From NCBI GenBank assembly GCA_023301645.1, contig JALZUH010000112.1, positions 1 to 8,588 on the forward strand: 8,588 nt of DNA, given 5' to 3'. Below are positions 1 to 6,369 of the stretch, piece by piece. The position numbers and the translations under genes are program-made. The DNA comes from Akkermansiaceae bacterium. GTDB lineage: Bacteria > Verrucomicrobiota > Verrucomicrobiia > Verrucomicrobiales > Akkermansiaceae. Within the stretch, counting starts at the first letter, position 1; each line of letters begins with the position of its first letter. The notes under the pieces were generated by a model. It saw nothing but the letters and a program-made list of their open reading frames with translations, searched no databases and was not told the DNA's origin.

Positions 1-644
1 GCACCTATTTCCACGTCATTACCGATGGTCACAATACCCACTTGATCGATCTTCACATGCTTGCCATCAACTAGCTCATAACCATAGCCATCAGAGCCAA
101 TCACACAGCCTGGCTGAAGAATCACACGATCACCCAGCACGCATTCCTCGCGCACCGTGACATTAGCATAAATACAGCAGTTCTCACCGATGACCACACC
201 TGAGCCGATGACCACACCTGAGCCGATCTCTGTGCCATTACCGATACGAGCACCCGCCTCGATGACAGCCCCCGCCTTCACGCACACTTGGCTAGCGTCT
301 AGTTCGGCCTCTTCAGAGACATGGGCAGCAGGGTGAACTCCCGCCTTAAAGGCTGGTTTTTGCTTAGTGAAGAATTTAACAATTTCGCCAAAGGCAAACG
401 ATGGGCTTTCCACTTCGATAAGCGCCGCCTCAGCAGGATAGTCGGCGACCTCAGCTGTGATAAGCACTGCCCCAGCCTTCGTAGTGAGGAAGTCCTGGTA
501 ATATTTCTCATTTCCCAGAAACGACACATCCTCCACGCCGGCCTCATCCAGAGAGGCCAAGCCGCTAAATGAATCCACACTAGCATGTCCACGAATGAGC
601 TTGCCACCAGTAAGGTTAATGATTTCGTCGAGCGTTAATTTCAT
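1..644 (-). CDS. lpxD: UDP-3-O-acylglucosamine N-acyltransferase LpxD, N-terminal 214 codons (runs off left edge)
   Basis: LpxD transfers a 3-hydroxyacyl chain from acyl-ACP to the 2-amine of UDP-3-O-acyl-glucosamine, the third step of lipid A synthesis, in the cytoplasm. The reading frame is open from ATG (642-644, minus) to the window edge. Residues 1-100 match the N-terminal uridine-binding domain (SFLGNEKYYQDFLTTKAGAV at 41-60). From about residue 103 the chain becomes hexapeptide repeats of a left-handed beta helix (ARIGNG, TEIGSG, VVIGSG, VVIGEN). The LpxD signature GSDGYGY lies at 183-189, followed by KIDQVGIVTIGNDVEIG, which closely parallels E. coli LpxD. The catalytic histidine lies beyond the edge, so activity cannot be judged here; E. 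coli LpxD is about 341 residues, so roughly 63% is present. No Shine-Dalgarno motif precedes the start. It is divergent from glnS. Residues 140-145 and 146-151 are an exact duplicate at DNA level. Confidence 0.95.
   Translation of the reverse strand, partial: MKLTLDEIINLTGGKLIRGHASVDSFSGLASLDEAGVEDVSFLGNEKYYQDFLTTKAGAVLITAEVADYPAEAALIEVESPSFAFGEIVKFFTKQKPAFKAGVHPAAHVSEEAELDASQVCVKAGAVIEAGARIGNGTEIGSGVVIGSGVVIGENCCIYANVTVREECVLGDRVILQPGCVIGSDGYGYELVDGKHVKIDQVGIVTIGNDVEIG
189..227. repeat. Exact 18-bp tandem duplication inside lpxD (one hexapeptide coil)
   Basis: On the minus strand the 18-mer ATCGGCTCAGGTGTGGTC occurs twice back to back (227-210 and 209-192), and the period continues for five more bases. 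Each copy encodes IGSGVV, exactly one hexapeptide turn of the LpxD beta helix. The nucleotide identity, including synonymous positions, suggests a recent duplication or conversion rather than convergent protein repeats. Confidence 0.9.
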
Positions 645-770
645 GACCAGAGCTTGCTTTGCTAGCAGAGTGAAGTCGAGAAAAGGATGACAAAATAATG
701 CCCTAAAAACAAAAAACACCGCCGTAACCACTCGCCCCCATCAGATCATGGCTCACTCGATGCATTTCTC

Positions 771-776
771 TATAAA
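771..776 (+). promoter_or_regulatory. Candidate -10 box for glnS
   Basis: TATAAA (within TATAAAAT) lies 47 bp before the glnS ATG in the 179-bp spacer between the divergent lpxD and glnS genes, and would give a leader of about 40 nt. No good TTGACA-like -35 box stands 16-18 bp upstream; the best match, around 749-754, is weak. The call rests on the -10 element and position only. I saw no convincing lpxD promoter on the other strand of this spacer. Confidence 0.35.
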
Positions 777-823
777 ATCGCCCTTCCACTTCTGGCACGG
801 AGCGTTTAGAACCCTCCGCAGAC

Positions 824-2515
824 ATGAGTAAGCAAAACCAGAAGAGCGAGAAACTAGACTTCATCCGTGAGATCATTGCTGGAGATCTACAGAGTGGCAA
901 ACACGAGACCGTCATTACCCGTTTCCCCCCTGAGCCAAATGGCTACCTACATATCGGACACGCCAAGTCGATTTGCTTTAACTTCGGTATCGCTCATGAG
1001 AACTCTACTACAGGAGCACGCTGCCACCTACGATTCGACGACACCAACCCTGAAAAGGAAGACACCGAATATGTCGACAGCATTAAAGAAGATGTAAACT
1101 GGCTTGGCTTCCAGTGGGACGACCACCTCTACTTCGCCAGTGATTACTTCGACTTCTTCTACGAGTGCGCCCAGCACCTCATCAAGGAAGGCAAGGCATA
1201 TATCGACTCCCAAACCATCGAAGAAATGCGCGCCACACGCGGCGACGTCAACAACCCCGGCACCGAGTCCCCCTACCGAGACCGCACTGTAGAGGAAAAC
1301 CTCGACCTCTTCGCCCGTATGAAAGCTGGCGAATTCGAAGAAGGAGCCATGGTGCTACGCGCCAAAATTGGTGTCACTTCCTCAAACATGAACATGCGTG
1401 ACCCCGTGCTCTACCGTATCATGAAGGCAGCCCACCACCGCACTGGCACGGACTGGAATGTCTACCCGATGTATGACTTCGCCCACCCACTAGAGGACGC
1501 CCTAGAGCACATCACCCACTCACTCTGCACCCTTGAGTTTGAAAACCACCGCCCACTCTATAACTGGGTGATCGAGCACTGCCCCGTGCCTGCTCAGCCA
1601 CGCCAGATTGAATTCTCACGACTCAATCTCAGCTACACAGTCATGAGCAAGAGGAAGCTCCTCCAGCTCGTCAATGAAGGACTCGTCACCGGCTGGGATG
1701 ACCCCCGCCTGCCCACTATCTCAGGCATGCGCCGCCGTGGTTACCAGCCAGCCGCCATCCGTAACTTCTGCCACCGTGTAGGTATTACCAAGTTCAATAG
1801 CATTACCGACATGTCTATCCTCGAAGCCGAAGTTCGCAATGAACTCAATGCCAATGTCGAGCGCCGCATGGCGGTATTAGACCCGCTTAAGGTCGTCATT
1901 ACCAACTGGCCAAGTGCTGAGCACCAAGAGCAAGTCGAAGTGCCAAACAACCCTACCAACAAAGAAAGCGGCAACCGTAAAGTCAATCTAAGTAAAGAGC
2001 TCTGGATCGAGCATGATGACTTCATGGAAGACCCGCCTAATAAATTCTTCCGCCTCGGAGTGGGGCGCTCAGTGCGCCTTCGCGGCGGCTACATCATCAC
2101 CTGCACAGGCTTTAAGAAAAATGAAGCAGGTCAAGTCGATGAAGTCCTCTGCGAATTCATCCCCGACACCATTGGTCAAGACGCCCCTGAGGGAGTAAAG
2201 TGCCGCGCCGCTATCCACTGGGTCGACGCTGCCACCGCCATTGGAGCCGAGATACGCCTCTACGACAGACTCTTTTCAGAGGAAAACCCAGACAGCGCAG
2301 AAGCAGGATTTCTCAGCTGCCTGAATACTAACTCACTTGAAACCATTAGCCACGCTAAGCTAGAAGCCAGCCTTCAGTCAGCCAAGCCAGGCGAAGTTTA
2401 CCAATTTGAGCGCGTAGGCTACTTCTGTGCCGACAGCATCGACCACACAGCAGACCAGCCAGTCTTTAACCGCACCGTCGCACTCAAGGACTCATGGGCA
2501 AAAGCCAAGAAATAA
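824..2515 (+). CDS. glnS: Glutamine--tRNA ligase (GlnRS)
   Basis: A class I aminoacyl-tRNA synthetase that charges tRNA(Gln) directly with glutamine using ATP. The 563-residue product is close to the 554 of E. coli GlnRS and collinear with it. The ATP-binding HIGH motif is at 43-46 within PPEPNGYLHIGHAKS, the FDDTNP segment of the active site at 71-76, and the KMSKS-equivalent VMSKRK at 273-278, followed by GWDDPRLPTISGMRRRGY. Residues from about 350 onward fit the two anticodon-binding beta-barrels, with the conserved IHWV, EIRLYDRLF and PVFNRTV segments. The start at 824 leaves a normal N-terminus; no Shine-Dalgarno motif precedes it. It appears monocistronic, divergent from lpxD and convergent with the pRiA4b-like gene. 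GlnRS is absent from many bacteria, which use GatCAB amidation instead, so this genome uses the direct route at least in part. Confidence 0.98.
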   Translation: MSKQNQKSEKLDFIREIIAGDLQSGKHETVITRFPPEPNGYLHIGHAKSICFNFGIAHENSTTGARCHLRFDDTNPEKEDTEYVDSIKEDVNWLGFQWDDHLYFASDYFDFFYECAQHLIKEGKAYIDSQTIEEMRATRGDVNNPGTESPYRDRTVEENLDLFARMKAGEFEEGAMVLRAKIGVTSSNMNMRDPVLYRIMKAAHHRTGTDWNVYPMYDFAHPLEDALEHITHSLCTLEFENHRPLYNWVIEHCPVPAQPRQIEFSRLNLSYTVMSKRKLLQLVNEGLVTGWDDPRLPTISGMRRRGYQPAAIRNFCHRVGITKFNSITDMSILEAEVRNELNANVERRMAVLDPLKVVITNWPSAEHQEQVEVPNNPTNKESGNRKVNLSKELWIEHDDFMEDPPNKFFRLGVGRSVRLRGGYIITCTGFKKNEAGQVDEVLCEFIPDTIGQDAPEGVKCRAAIHWVDAATAIGAEIRLYDRLFSEENPDSAEAGFLSCLNTNSLETISHAKLEASLQSAKPGEVYQFERVGYFCADSIDHTADQPVFNRTVALKDSWAKAKK

Positions 2516-2552
2516 GCCCACAAAGGTAAGCCTAAGAGGTCGAGAAATAAGA

Positions 2553-2567
2553 AGTCAGGCTGTGACT
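2553..2567 (-). terminator. Weak candidate terminator hairpin of the minus-strand unit
   Basis: AGTCA-ggctg-TGACT forms a 5-bp stem with a 5-nt loop that overlaps the TAG stop of the pRiA4b-like gene. Read on the minus strand it is followed by TCTTATTTC, a modest U-rich run. It sits in the 50-bp gap between two convergent genes, where a terminator is expected, but the stem is short and weak. Confidence 0.25.
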
Positions 2568-3075
2568 ATAATTTCACAGCGCTGACATCAAATAACTCAG
2601 GATCGTAATCGTCATCCATCCACTCAGCAAAGCCACCTAAGGCCTCACGGTAGCCGAAAGGCCCACCACAATCCTCTGGCGGACAGGCTCTCTCGCCCTC
2701 GATAAGCTTCAGCTCACCGCCCTCCACGACCTTCTCCTCAATGACCAGCTCGTGAGTCCAGTCGTCGAAGAAATCATAACGATATAATAAGCGTATTGGT
2801 AGACGCTTGCGACCAATAAAGCTCGCCAGAGTCACCTCTCTCTCGTCCTCAAAATCATCACCCGGAGCAACCTGCTCCTGAGTATTACCAATGACATTAG
2901 TCAGGCTGCGACCCTTACCATAGCGGAACTGATGCGCCTGCTCATCATTCCACCCCATTACCTTCTGAATCACATCGTGAAGCTCAGCAAAGGTCGTCTC
3001 ATCAGAAACGCTGAAGCGGCGCCAGATTTGTGGCTCCACCTCATAGAGGAAAATTTTCAAAGTGTAGTAATTCAT
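2566..3075 (-). CDS. Plasmid pRiA4b ORF-3-like family protein
   Basis: The 169-residue product matches the PRiA4_ORF3-like family (Pfam PF07929), named after an ORF of the Agrobacterium rhizogenes plasmid pRiA4b. Family hallmarks visible are an N-terminal LKIFLYEVEPQIWRRF (6-21), TTFAELHDVIQKVMGW (27-42), HQFRYG (48-53), YRYDFFDDWTHEL (98-110) and the signature CPPEDCGGPFGYREAL (131-146), ending in DDDYDPELFDVSAV. The length is that of a single-domain member. The family is widespread on chromosomes and plasmids, is soluble, and has no established biochemical function, so none is assigned. It lies 23 bp downstream of the FmdB-type gene on the same strand and is probably cotranscribed with it. 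AGGA sits only 3 nt before the ATG, too close to be a standard Shine-Dalgarno site. Nothing suggests recent plasmid transfer of this copy. Confidence 0.93.
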   Translation of the reverse strand: MNYYTLKIFLYEVEPQIWRRFSVSDETTFAELHDVIQKVMGWNDEQAHQFRYGKGRSLTNVIGNTQEQVAPGDDFEDEREVTLASFIGRKRLPIRLLYRYDFFDDWTHELVIEEKVVEGGELKLIEGERACPPEDCGGPFGYREALGGFAEWMDDDYDPELFDVSAVKL

Positions 3076-3098
3076 ACGTCCTAAACAATCGAAGATGA

Positions 3099-3329
3099 TT
3101 AATGCTGCGACTTATCGCTCTCAGCGCCTTTTTTATAAGAATCACTGCGGTAATCAGTCTGGTAGAATCCAGAGCCCTTGAAGATCACTCCTGAGCCAGA
3201 GCCAAGCAGACGCTTCACAGAGCCATCGCAATCAGGCTTTTCACATGTTGTGAGCTTATCATCACTCATCTTCTGAAACACTTCAAACACGTGATCGCAA
3301 TCCTCACATCGGTAATCGTAATTAGGCAT
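3099..3329 (-). CDS. FmdB family zinc ribbon protein
   Basis: A 76-residue protein with the classic FmdB/CxxC_CxxC_SSSS N-terminus MPNYDYRCEDCDHVFEVFQ. The putative zinc ligands are C8 and C11, then C29 and C34. They are followed by VKRLLGSGSGVIFKGSGFYQ and TDYRSDSY, the conserved glycine-rich middle and 'FY.TDYR' segment, and a short charged tail. The family name comes from a proposed regulator of the formamidase gene in Methylophilus; the molecular role in most bacteria is unknown. The start at 3329 is chosen because family homology begins exactly at MPNYDYRC. The frame stays open upstream to another ATG at 3410, but those 27 extra residues resemble nothing in the family. The second Cys pair is CX4C rather than the usual CX2C. 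It is the first gene of a probable two-gene minus-strand unit. Confidence 0.93.
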   Translation of the reverse strand: MPNYDYRCEDCDHVFEVFQKMSDDKLTTCEKPDCDGSVKRLLGSGSGVIFKGSGFYQTDYRSDSYKKGAESDKSQH

Positions 3330-3528
3330 AGTGGTGTAGTTTATGGGTTTCCAAAAGCCCATCATCACCCCGTAAACACGATGAGCGATCAGACGAACCT
3401 TTAGCTGCAAGGTTCCCTAGACATACCAAACTCAATGCGCAAGTGAGAAAGAACAATTCAGACAATGGGCAGCCGACACCTGCACCACGACTCAGAATAG
3501 TAACGAGACGCGCCTACAGTGCATAATC

Positions 3529-3551
3529 TCTAAAAATTCCATTTAGAATTT
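3529..3551. promoter_or_regulatory. Overlapping inverted repeats upstream of plsY
   Basis: Two mutually exclusive 6-bp inverted repeats overlap here: TCTAAA (3529-3534) with TTTAGA (3542-3547), and AAATTC (3534-3539) with GAATTT (3546-3551). They lie 42-64 bp before the plsY start, in the 263-bp spacer between divergent fmdB-type and plsY genes. The region is AT-rich, so chance is quite possible. I saw no convincing -35/-10 pair elsewhere in this spacer. Confidence 0.25.
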
Positions 3552-3592
3552 CACATTACCTGCCTAGTCTCCCACCACACATACAAATCACC

Positions 3593-4294
3593 ATGCCACT
3601 CTGGATACTACCTATCGCCGCATTTCTCGCTGGCTCCATCCCCTTCGGTCTCTTTATCGCCAAAGCCAAAGGTGTCAACATCCGCGAACACGGCTCTGGA
3701 AACATCGGAGCCACTAATGTTCTCCGCGTCATCGGCAAGCCATACGGTATCGCCTGCCTACTCCTCGACTTCATCAAAGGCTTCGTCCCTACCATCATCG
3801 CTGTCAGCCTCTGCCTCATTACCGGCAAGAGCCCGCAAATGGCAATAGACTCCCTGAGCCAATACGCCACCATCTTCCCCGCCGCAGAAGCATGGCACGC
3901 CCAGAGTATCATCATCATCACAGGTCTCTTCGCTATACTTGGGCATAATTACTCCCCGTGGATTGGCTTTAAAGGAGGTAAAGGAATTGCCACCTCTGGA
4001 GGAGTTCTCGTAGCCCTCATGCCTGTAGGAGTGCTCATCCTTATCCTCATCTGGATCGTCCTCTTCTACACCACACGCTACGTCTCCATTGCGAGTATCG
4101 GAGCGGCCGCCGCCGTCCCACTCGTCACCATATACGGCTCCTACAAGCACGGCTACCTCGCCGACGGCACATGGAACAAGCCCCTATTCATCTTCTCAAT
4201 TATCATCGGAGCACTCGCCATATGGAAGCACCGCTCCAATATCCAAAACCTTAGAAACGGTAGCGAACATCAATTTTCAAAAAAGAAGTCATGA
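3593..4294 (+). CDS. plsY: Acyl-phosphate:glycerol-3-phosphate acyltransferase PlsY
   Basis: An inner-membrane enzyme that transfers an acyl group from acyl phosphate (made by PlsX) to sn-glycerol-3-phosphate, giving lysophosphatidate, the first membrane step of phospholipid synthesis. All family motifs are visible: SGNIGATNVLR at 35-45, GHNYSPWIGFKGGKG at 117-131, and VSIASI at 164-169 corresponding to the third motif. The C-terminal KHRSNIQNLRNGSE (212-225) is also typical. Hydrophobic segments lie near 4-24, 52-77, 105-117, 134-160, 166-183 and 196-211. At 233 residues it is longer than E. coli PlsY (about 205), mainly because of some 20-25 extra residues between the second hydrophobic stretch and motif 2 (about 77-104). 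The stop overlaps the gpsA start by ATGA. No Shine-Dalgarno motif precedes the start. Confidence 0.96.
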   Translation: MPLWILPIAAFLAGSIPFGLFIAKAKGVNIREHGSGNIGATNVLRVIGKPYGIACLLLDFIKGFVPTIIAVSLCLITGKSPQMAIDSLSQYATIFPAAEAWHAQSIIIITGLFAILGHNYSPWIGFKGGKGIATSGGVLVALMPVGVLILILIWIVLFYTTRYVSIASIGAAAAVPLVTIYGSYKHGYLADGTWNKPLFIFSIIIGALAIWKHRSNIQNLRNGSEHQFSKKKS

Positions 4295-5286
4295 TCAAAA
4301 GAGCAGCAATCATCGGCGTAGGCTCATGGGGAACAGCCATCGCAAGCCTCCTAGCACATCGAATGGACGAAGTCTGCCTCATCGGCAGGAATCAAGAAAC
4401 CGTCGACGAAATCAACAATCAGCACACCAATCACCATTACATACCTGAGCGCCACCTAGCCACCAATATCATAGCTACTAGCGACATTGCCCAAGTAGCT
4501 AGCTACCCGCTCATCATCTTCGTCGTCCCGACCGCTGCCACCGCCGCTGTTGCCAAGCAGCTCGCCGCCATCGACCTCCCTAAGGAAACAATCCTCGTCT
4601 CCTGTGCCAAGGGTATCAATGCCGAAGGCGAACGCATGAGTCAAGTCATCCACAACCAGCTACCGCACCAGCCCCTCGCCGTGCTCTCAGGGCCTAATCA
4701 CGCCGAAGAAGTCGCGCGAAACCTCGCCACCTGCGCTGTCATCGGAGCCACTGACTCCACCCTCGCAAAAGAGCTCCAAGACATCTTCAGCACTAATTTC
4801 TTCCGCTGCTACACCAGTGACGACATCGCCGGCATCGAGCTAGGAGGTGCCATGAAAAACATCTTCGGTATCGCCTCCGGAATAGCCTCCGGTATCGGAC
4901 TCGGTGATAATGCCATCGCAGCACTTGTTACTCGCGGACTCGCTGAGATGACCCGACTAGGCATCGCCCTAGACGGAAGAATGGAAACCTTCATGGGACT
5001 CTCCGGAGTCGGAGACCTCATGGCAACTTGCTACTCCTCACACTCGCGTAACAACCGAGTAGGAAAAGCTCTAGGTAAAGGTGGGCAGCTCGACGAAATC
5101 ATTGCCAATCTCGGCATGGTCGCCGAAGGCGTGCCTAATACGAAGTCCATCCACGACCTCGCCAAGAAAACAGGTGTCCGCACCCCCCTCATCAACGCCG
5201 TCTACCAGATCCTCTACGAAGACAAATCTGCAGCCGTCGCACTAGAAGAGCTCCTCACTCGTGACACCCGCTCAGAAATTGACTAG
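4291..5286 (+). CDS. gpsA: Glycerol-3-phosphate dehydrogenase [NAD(P)+]
   Basis: A cytoplasmic enzyme that reduces dihydroxyacetone phosphate to sn-glycerol-3-phosphate, the backbone precursor of all phospholipids. The 331-residue length is standard. The Rossmann nucleotide-binding motif IGVGSWGTA is at 8-16. Further family blocks are SCAKGI with K107, LSGPNHAEEVA at 132-142, GGAMKNIFGIASGI with the presumed catalytic lysine K189, and GLSGVGDLMATCYSSHSRN at 236-254. The usual GPS/GPF triplet reads GPN, a mild variant. Its ATG is embedded in the plsY stop (ATGA), pointing to translational coupling. GpsA supplies the substrate that PlsY acylates, so the overlap joins consecutive steps of one pathway. 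A 28-bp gap separates it from tcdA downstream. Confidence 0.97.
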   Translation: MIKRAAIIGVGSWGTAIASLLAHRMDEVCLIGRNQETVDEINNQHTNHHYIPERHLATNIIATSDIAQVASYPLIIFVVPTAATAAVAKQLAAIDLPKETILVSCAKGINAEGERMSQVIHNQLPHQPLAVLSGPNHAEEVARNLATCAVIGATDSTLAKELQDIFSTNFFRCYTSDDIAGIELGGAMKNIFGIASGIASGIGLGDNAIAALVTRGLAEMTRLGIALDGRMETFMGLSGVGDLMATCYSSHSRNNRVGKALGKGGQLDEIIANLGMVAEGVPNTKSIHDLAKKTGVRTPLINAVYQILYEDKSAAVALEELLTRDTRSEID

Positions 5287-5314
5287 AGCCACCTAGCTTT
5301 AAAACATCTCTCAT

Positions 5315-6124
5315 ATGGATCGATTCGGCGGTATTGAGCGACTCTATGGTATTTCAGCCATGGAGAAATTCCGAGCTGCCCATGTATGTGTCATCGGCAT
5401 AGGAGGTATCGGCTCATGGGCTGTAGAAGCCCTCGCACGCTCAGGTGTAGGTAAGATCACCATGATCGACCTCGACGAGATCTGCATCACTAATGTCAAT
5501 CGACAGCTCCACGCTATGGATGGCCAGATTGGCAAACAAAAAACAGCCGCCATGGCAGAGCGAGTCACTGCCATTAACCCCGACTGCCAGCTCACCATCG
5601 TCGAAGCATTCTTTAGTCAGAGAAATGCAGAAGACATACTCGACCAAGGATTCGACTACCTCATCGACTCCATCGACCAAGTCCACTCCAAGGCACTACT
5701 CCTCGACGGCTGCCGCAAAAGAAACATCCCCGTCATCAGCTGTGGCGGTGCAGGAGGACTACGCGACCCATCACTCATCAAAGTAGACGACCTCTCACGC
5801 AGCTACCGAGACCCTCTACTCCACAAAGTAAGAGTCGACTTACGGAAGCGCTACGGATTCCCCGTCGGCACTGACCCAGTCAAAAAAATCAAAGGCCGCA
5901 AATTCTACATCGACTGCATCTTTTCCTCCGAGTCCCCTGTATACCAAGACTGCAGCGGCGAAGTAACCACCCAAAAGCCTGCCCCTACAATCGATGGCAG
6001 CAGCAAAGGGCAAACCAAGCTCAACTGCACAGTAGGCCTAGGTAGTAGCACCCACATGACCGCCACATTCGGCTTCATCGCAGTATCCCGCTGCCTCGCC
6101 ACACTCGCCACTCCAGCAGAGTAA
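5315..6124 (+). CDS. tcdA: tRNA threonylcarbamoyladenosine dehydratase TcdA (CsdL), ThiF/E1-like
   Basis: TcdA uses ATP to dehydrate t6A at position 37 of ANN-decoding tRNAs to the cyclic ct6A form, improving decoding. The 269-residue protein follows E. coli TcdA (268 residues) throughout: opening RFGGIERLYG (3-12), the nucleotide-binding loop VIGIGGIGSWAVEALARSG (26-44), acidic ID.D (51-54), TNVNRQLHA (59-67), the DSID block (118-121), CGGAGG (143-148), DCIFSSE (200-206), and C-terminal TATFGFIAVS (249-258). These features distinguish it from ThiF and MoeB, which usually carry Cys-rich zinc sites absent here. It lies 28 bp after gpsA on the same strand and is probably the third gene of that transcript, without an obvious metabolic link. 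No Shine-Dalgarno motif precedes the start. Confidence 0.94.
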   Translation: MDRFGGIERLYGISAMEKFRAAHVCVIGIGGIGSWAVEALARSGVGKITMIDLDEICITNVNRQLHAMDGQIGKQKTAAMAERVTAINPDCQLTIVEAFFSQRNAEDILDQGFDYLIDSIDQVHSKALLLDGCRKRNIPVISCGGAGGLRDPSLIKVDDLSRSYRDPLLHKVRVDLRKRYGFPVGTDPVKKIKGRKFYIDCIFSSESPVYQDCSGEVTTQKPAPTIDGSSKGQTKLNCTVGLGSSTHMTATFGFIAVSRCLATLATPAE

Positions 6125-6168
6125 AGCCATAGGCTTATCGCCACTTTGACACAATCCCCCCGTCTTTC

Positions 6169-6193
6169 GCGCTACTATGACCATAGTAGACGC
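6169..6193. promoter_or_regulatory. Strong palindrome, candidate operator or RNA hairpin
   Basis: CTACTATG-AC-CATAGTAG (6172-6189) is a perfect 8-bp inverted repeat with a 2-bp spacer. It can be extended by GCG/CGC (6169-6171 and 6191-6193) if A6190 is bulged. It starts 45 bp after the tcdA stop and ends 177 bp before the preferred start of the next gene. No T-tract follows, so a simple intrinsic terminator is unlikely. The near-perfect dyad fits a binding site for a dimeric regulator, or a stable hairpin protecting the 3' end of the plsY-gpsA-tcdA message. Confidence 0.5.
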
Positions 6194-6209
6194 CCTAGCC
6201 TTGCCCTAG
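6192..6209. repeat. 7-bp direct repeat with 11-bp period next to the palindrome
   Basis: GCCCTAG occurs at 6192-6198 and again at 6203-6209, start to start 11 bp, close to one helical turn, so both copies present the same DNA face. The first copy abuts the right arm of the palindrome at 6169-6193. Together they look like a compact regulatory module ahead of the repeat-protein gene, although two 7-mers can arise by chance. Confidence 0.4.
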
Positions 6210-6369
6210 AAACACGGTTTTCATTAGATTCTTACACCAATGAACATATTACCCACAAATGGCAGCCTCAGCGACGCTTCTATTGTTGATAGGTATCTAT
6301 AAGACTCTCAAAGATACACTGAATTACTCCTCCCTGCATAAGTCCCCCACCTACAACGCCACCATCTCC

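Noticed and set aside
321..607. Overlapping open frames on both strands across lpxD
   Set aside because: They are shadows of lpxD, whose own frame is open from 644 to the left edge with clear hexapeptide repeats and LpxD motifs.
700..716. A-rich stretch (CTAAAAACAAAAAACAC) read on the minus strand as a T-tract terminator
   Set aside because: No GC-rich stem precedes the T-run on the minus strand, and no minus-strand gene ends there; it lies upstream of lpxD.
2566..3075. pRiA4b-like gene as evidence of a plasmid or mobile element
   Set aside because: The family is common on chromosomes, and no transposase, integrase, replication gene or flanking repeat was seen nearby.
3330..3410. N-terminal extension of the FmdB-type gene to ATG 3410
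   Set aside because: Family homology starts exactly at MPNYDYRC (3329). The 27 upstream residues show no family likeness and lie in the intergenic region.
3906..3920. ATC triplet run as a microsatellite
   Set aside because: Four ATC codons encode an isoleucine run in a PlsY membrane segment, which is ordinary for a hydrophobic helix.
3758..4150. 130-residue minus-strand frame opposite plsY
   Set aside because: Its composition (Asp/Glu/Gly-rich) is the antisense image of hydrophobic and Ala codons of plsY, and it has no recognisable domain.
6124..6136. AAGCC-ATA-GGCTT hairpin directly after tcdA as a terminator
   Set aside because: The stem is 5 bp with a 3-nt loop and is followed by ATCGCCAC rather than a T-run, so it does not meet the usual criteria for an intrinsic terminator.
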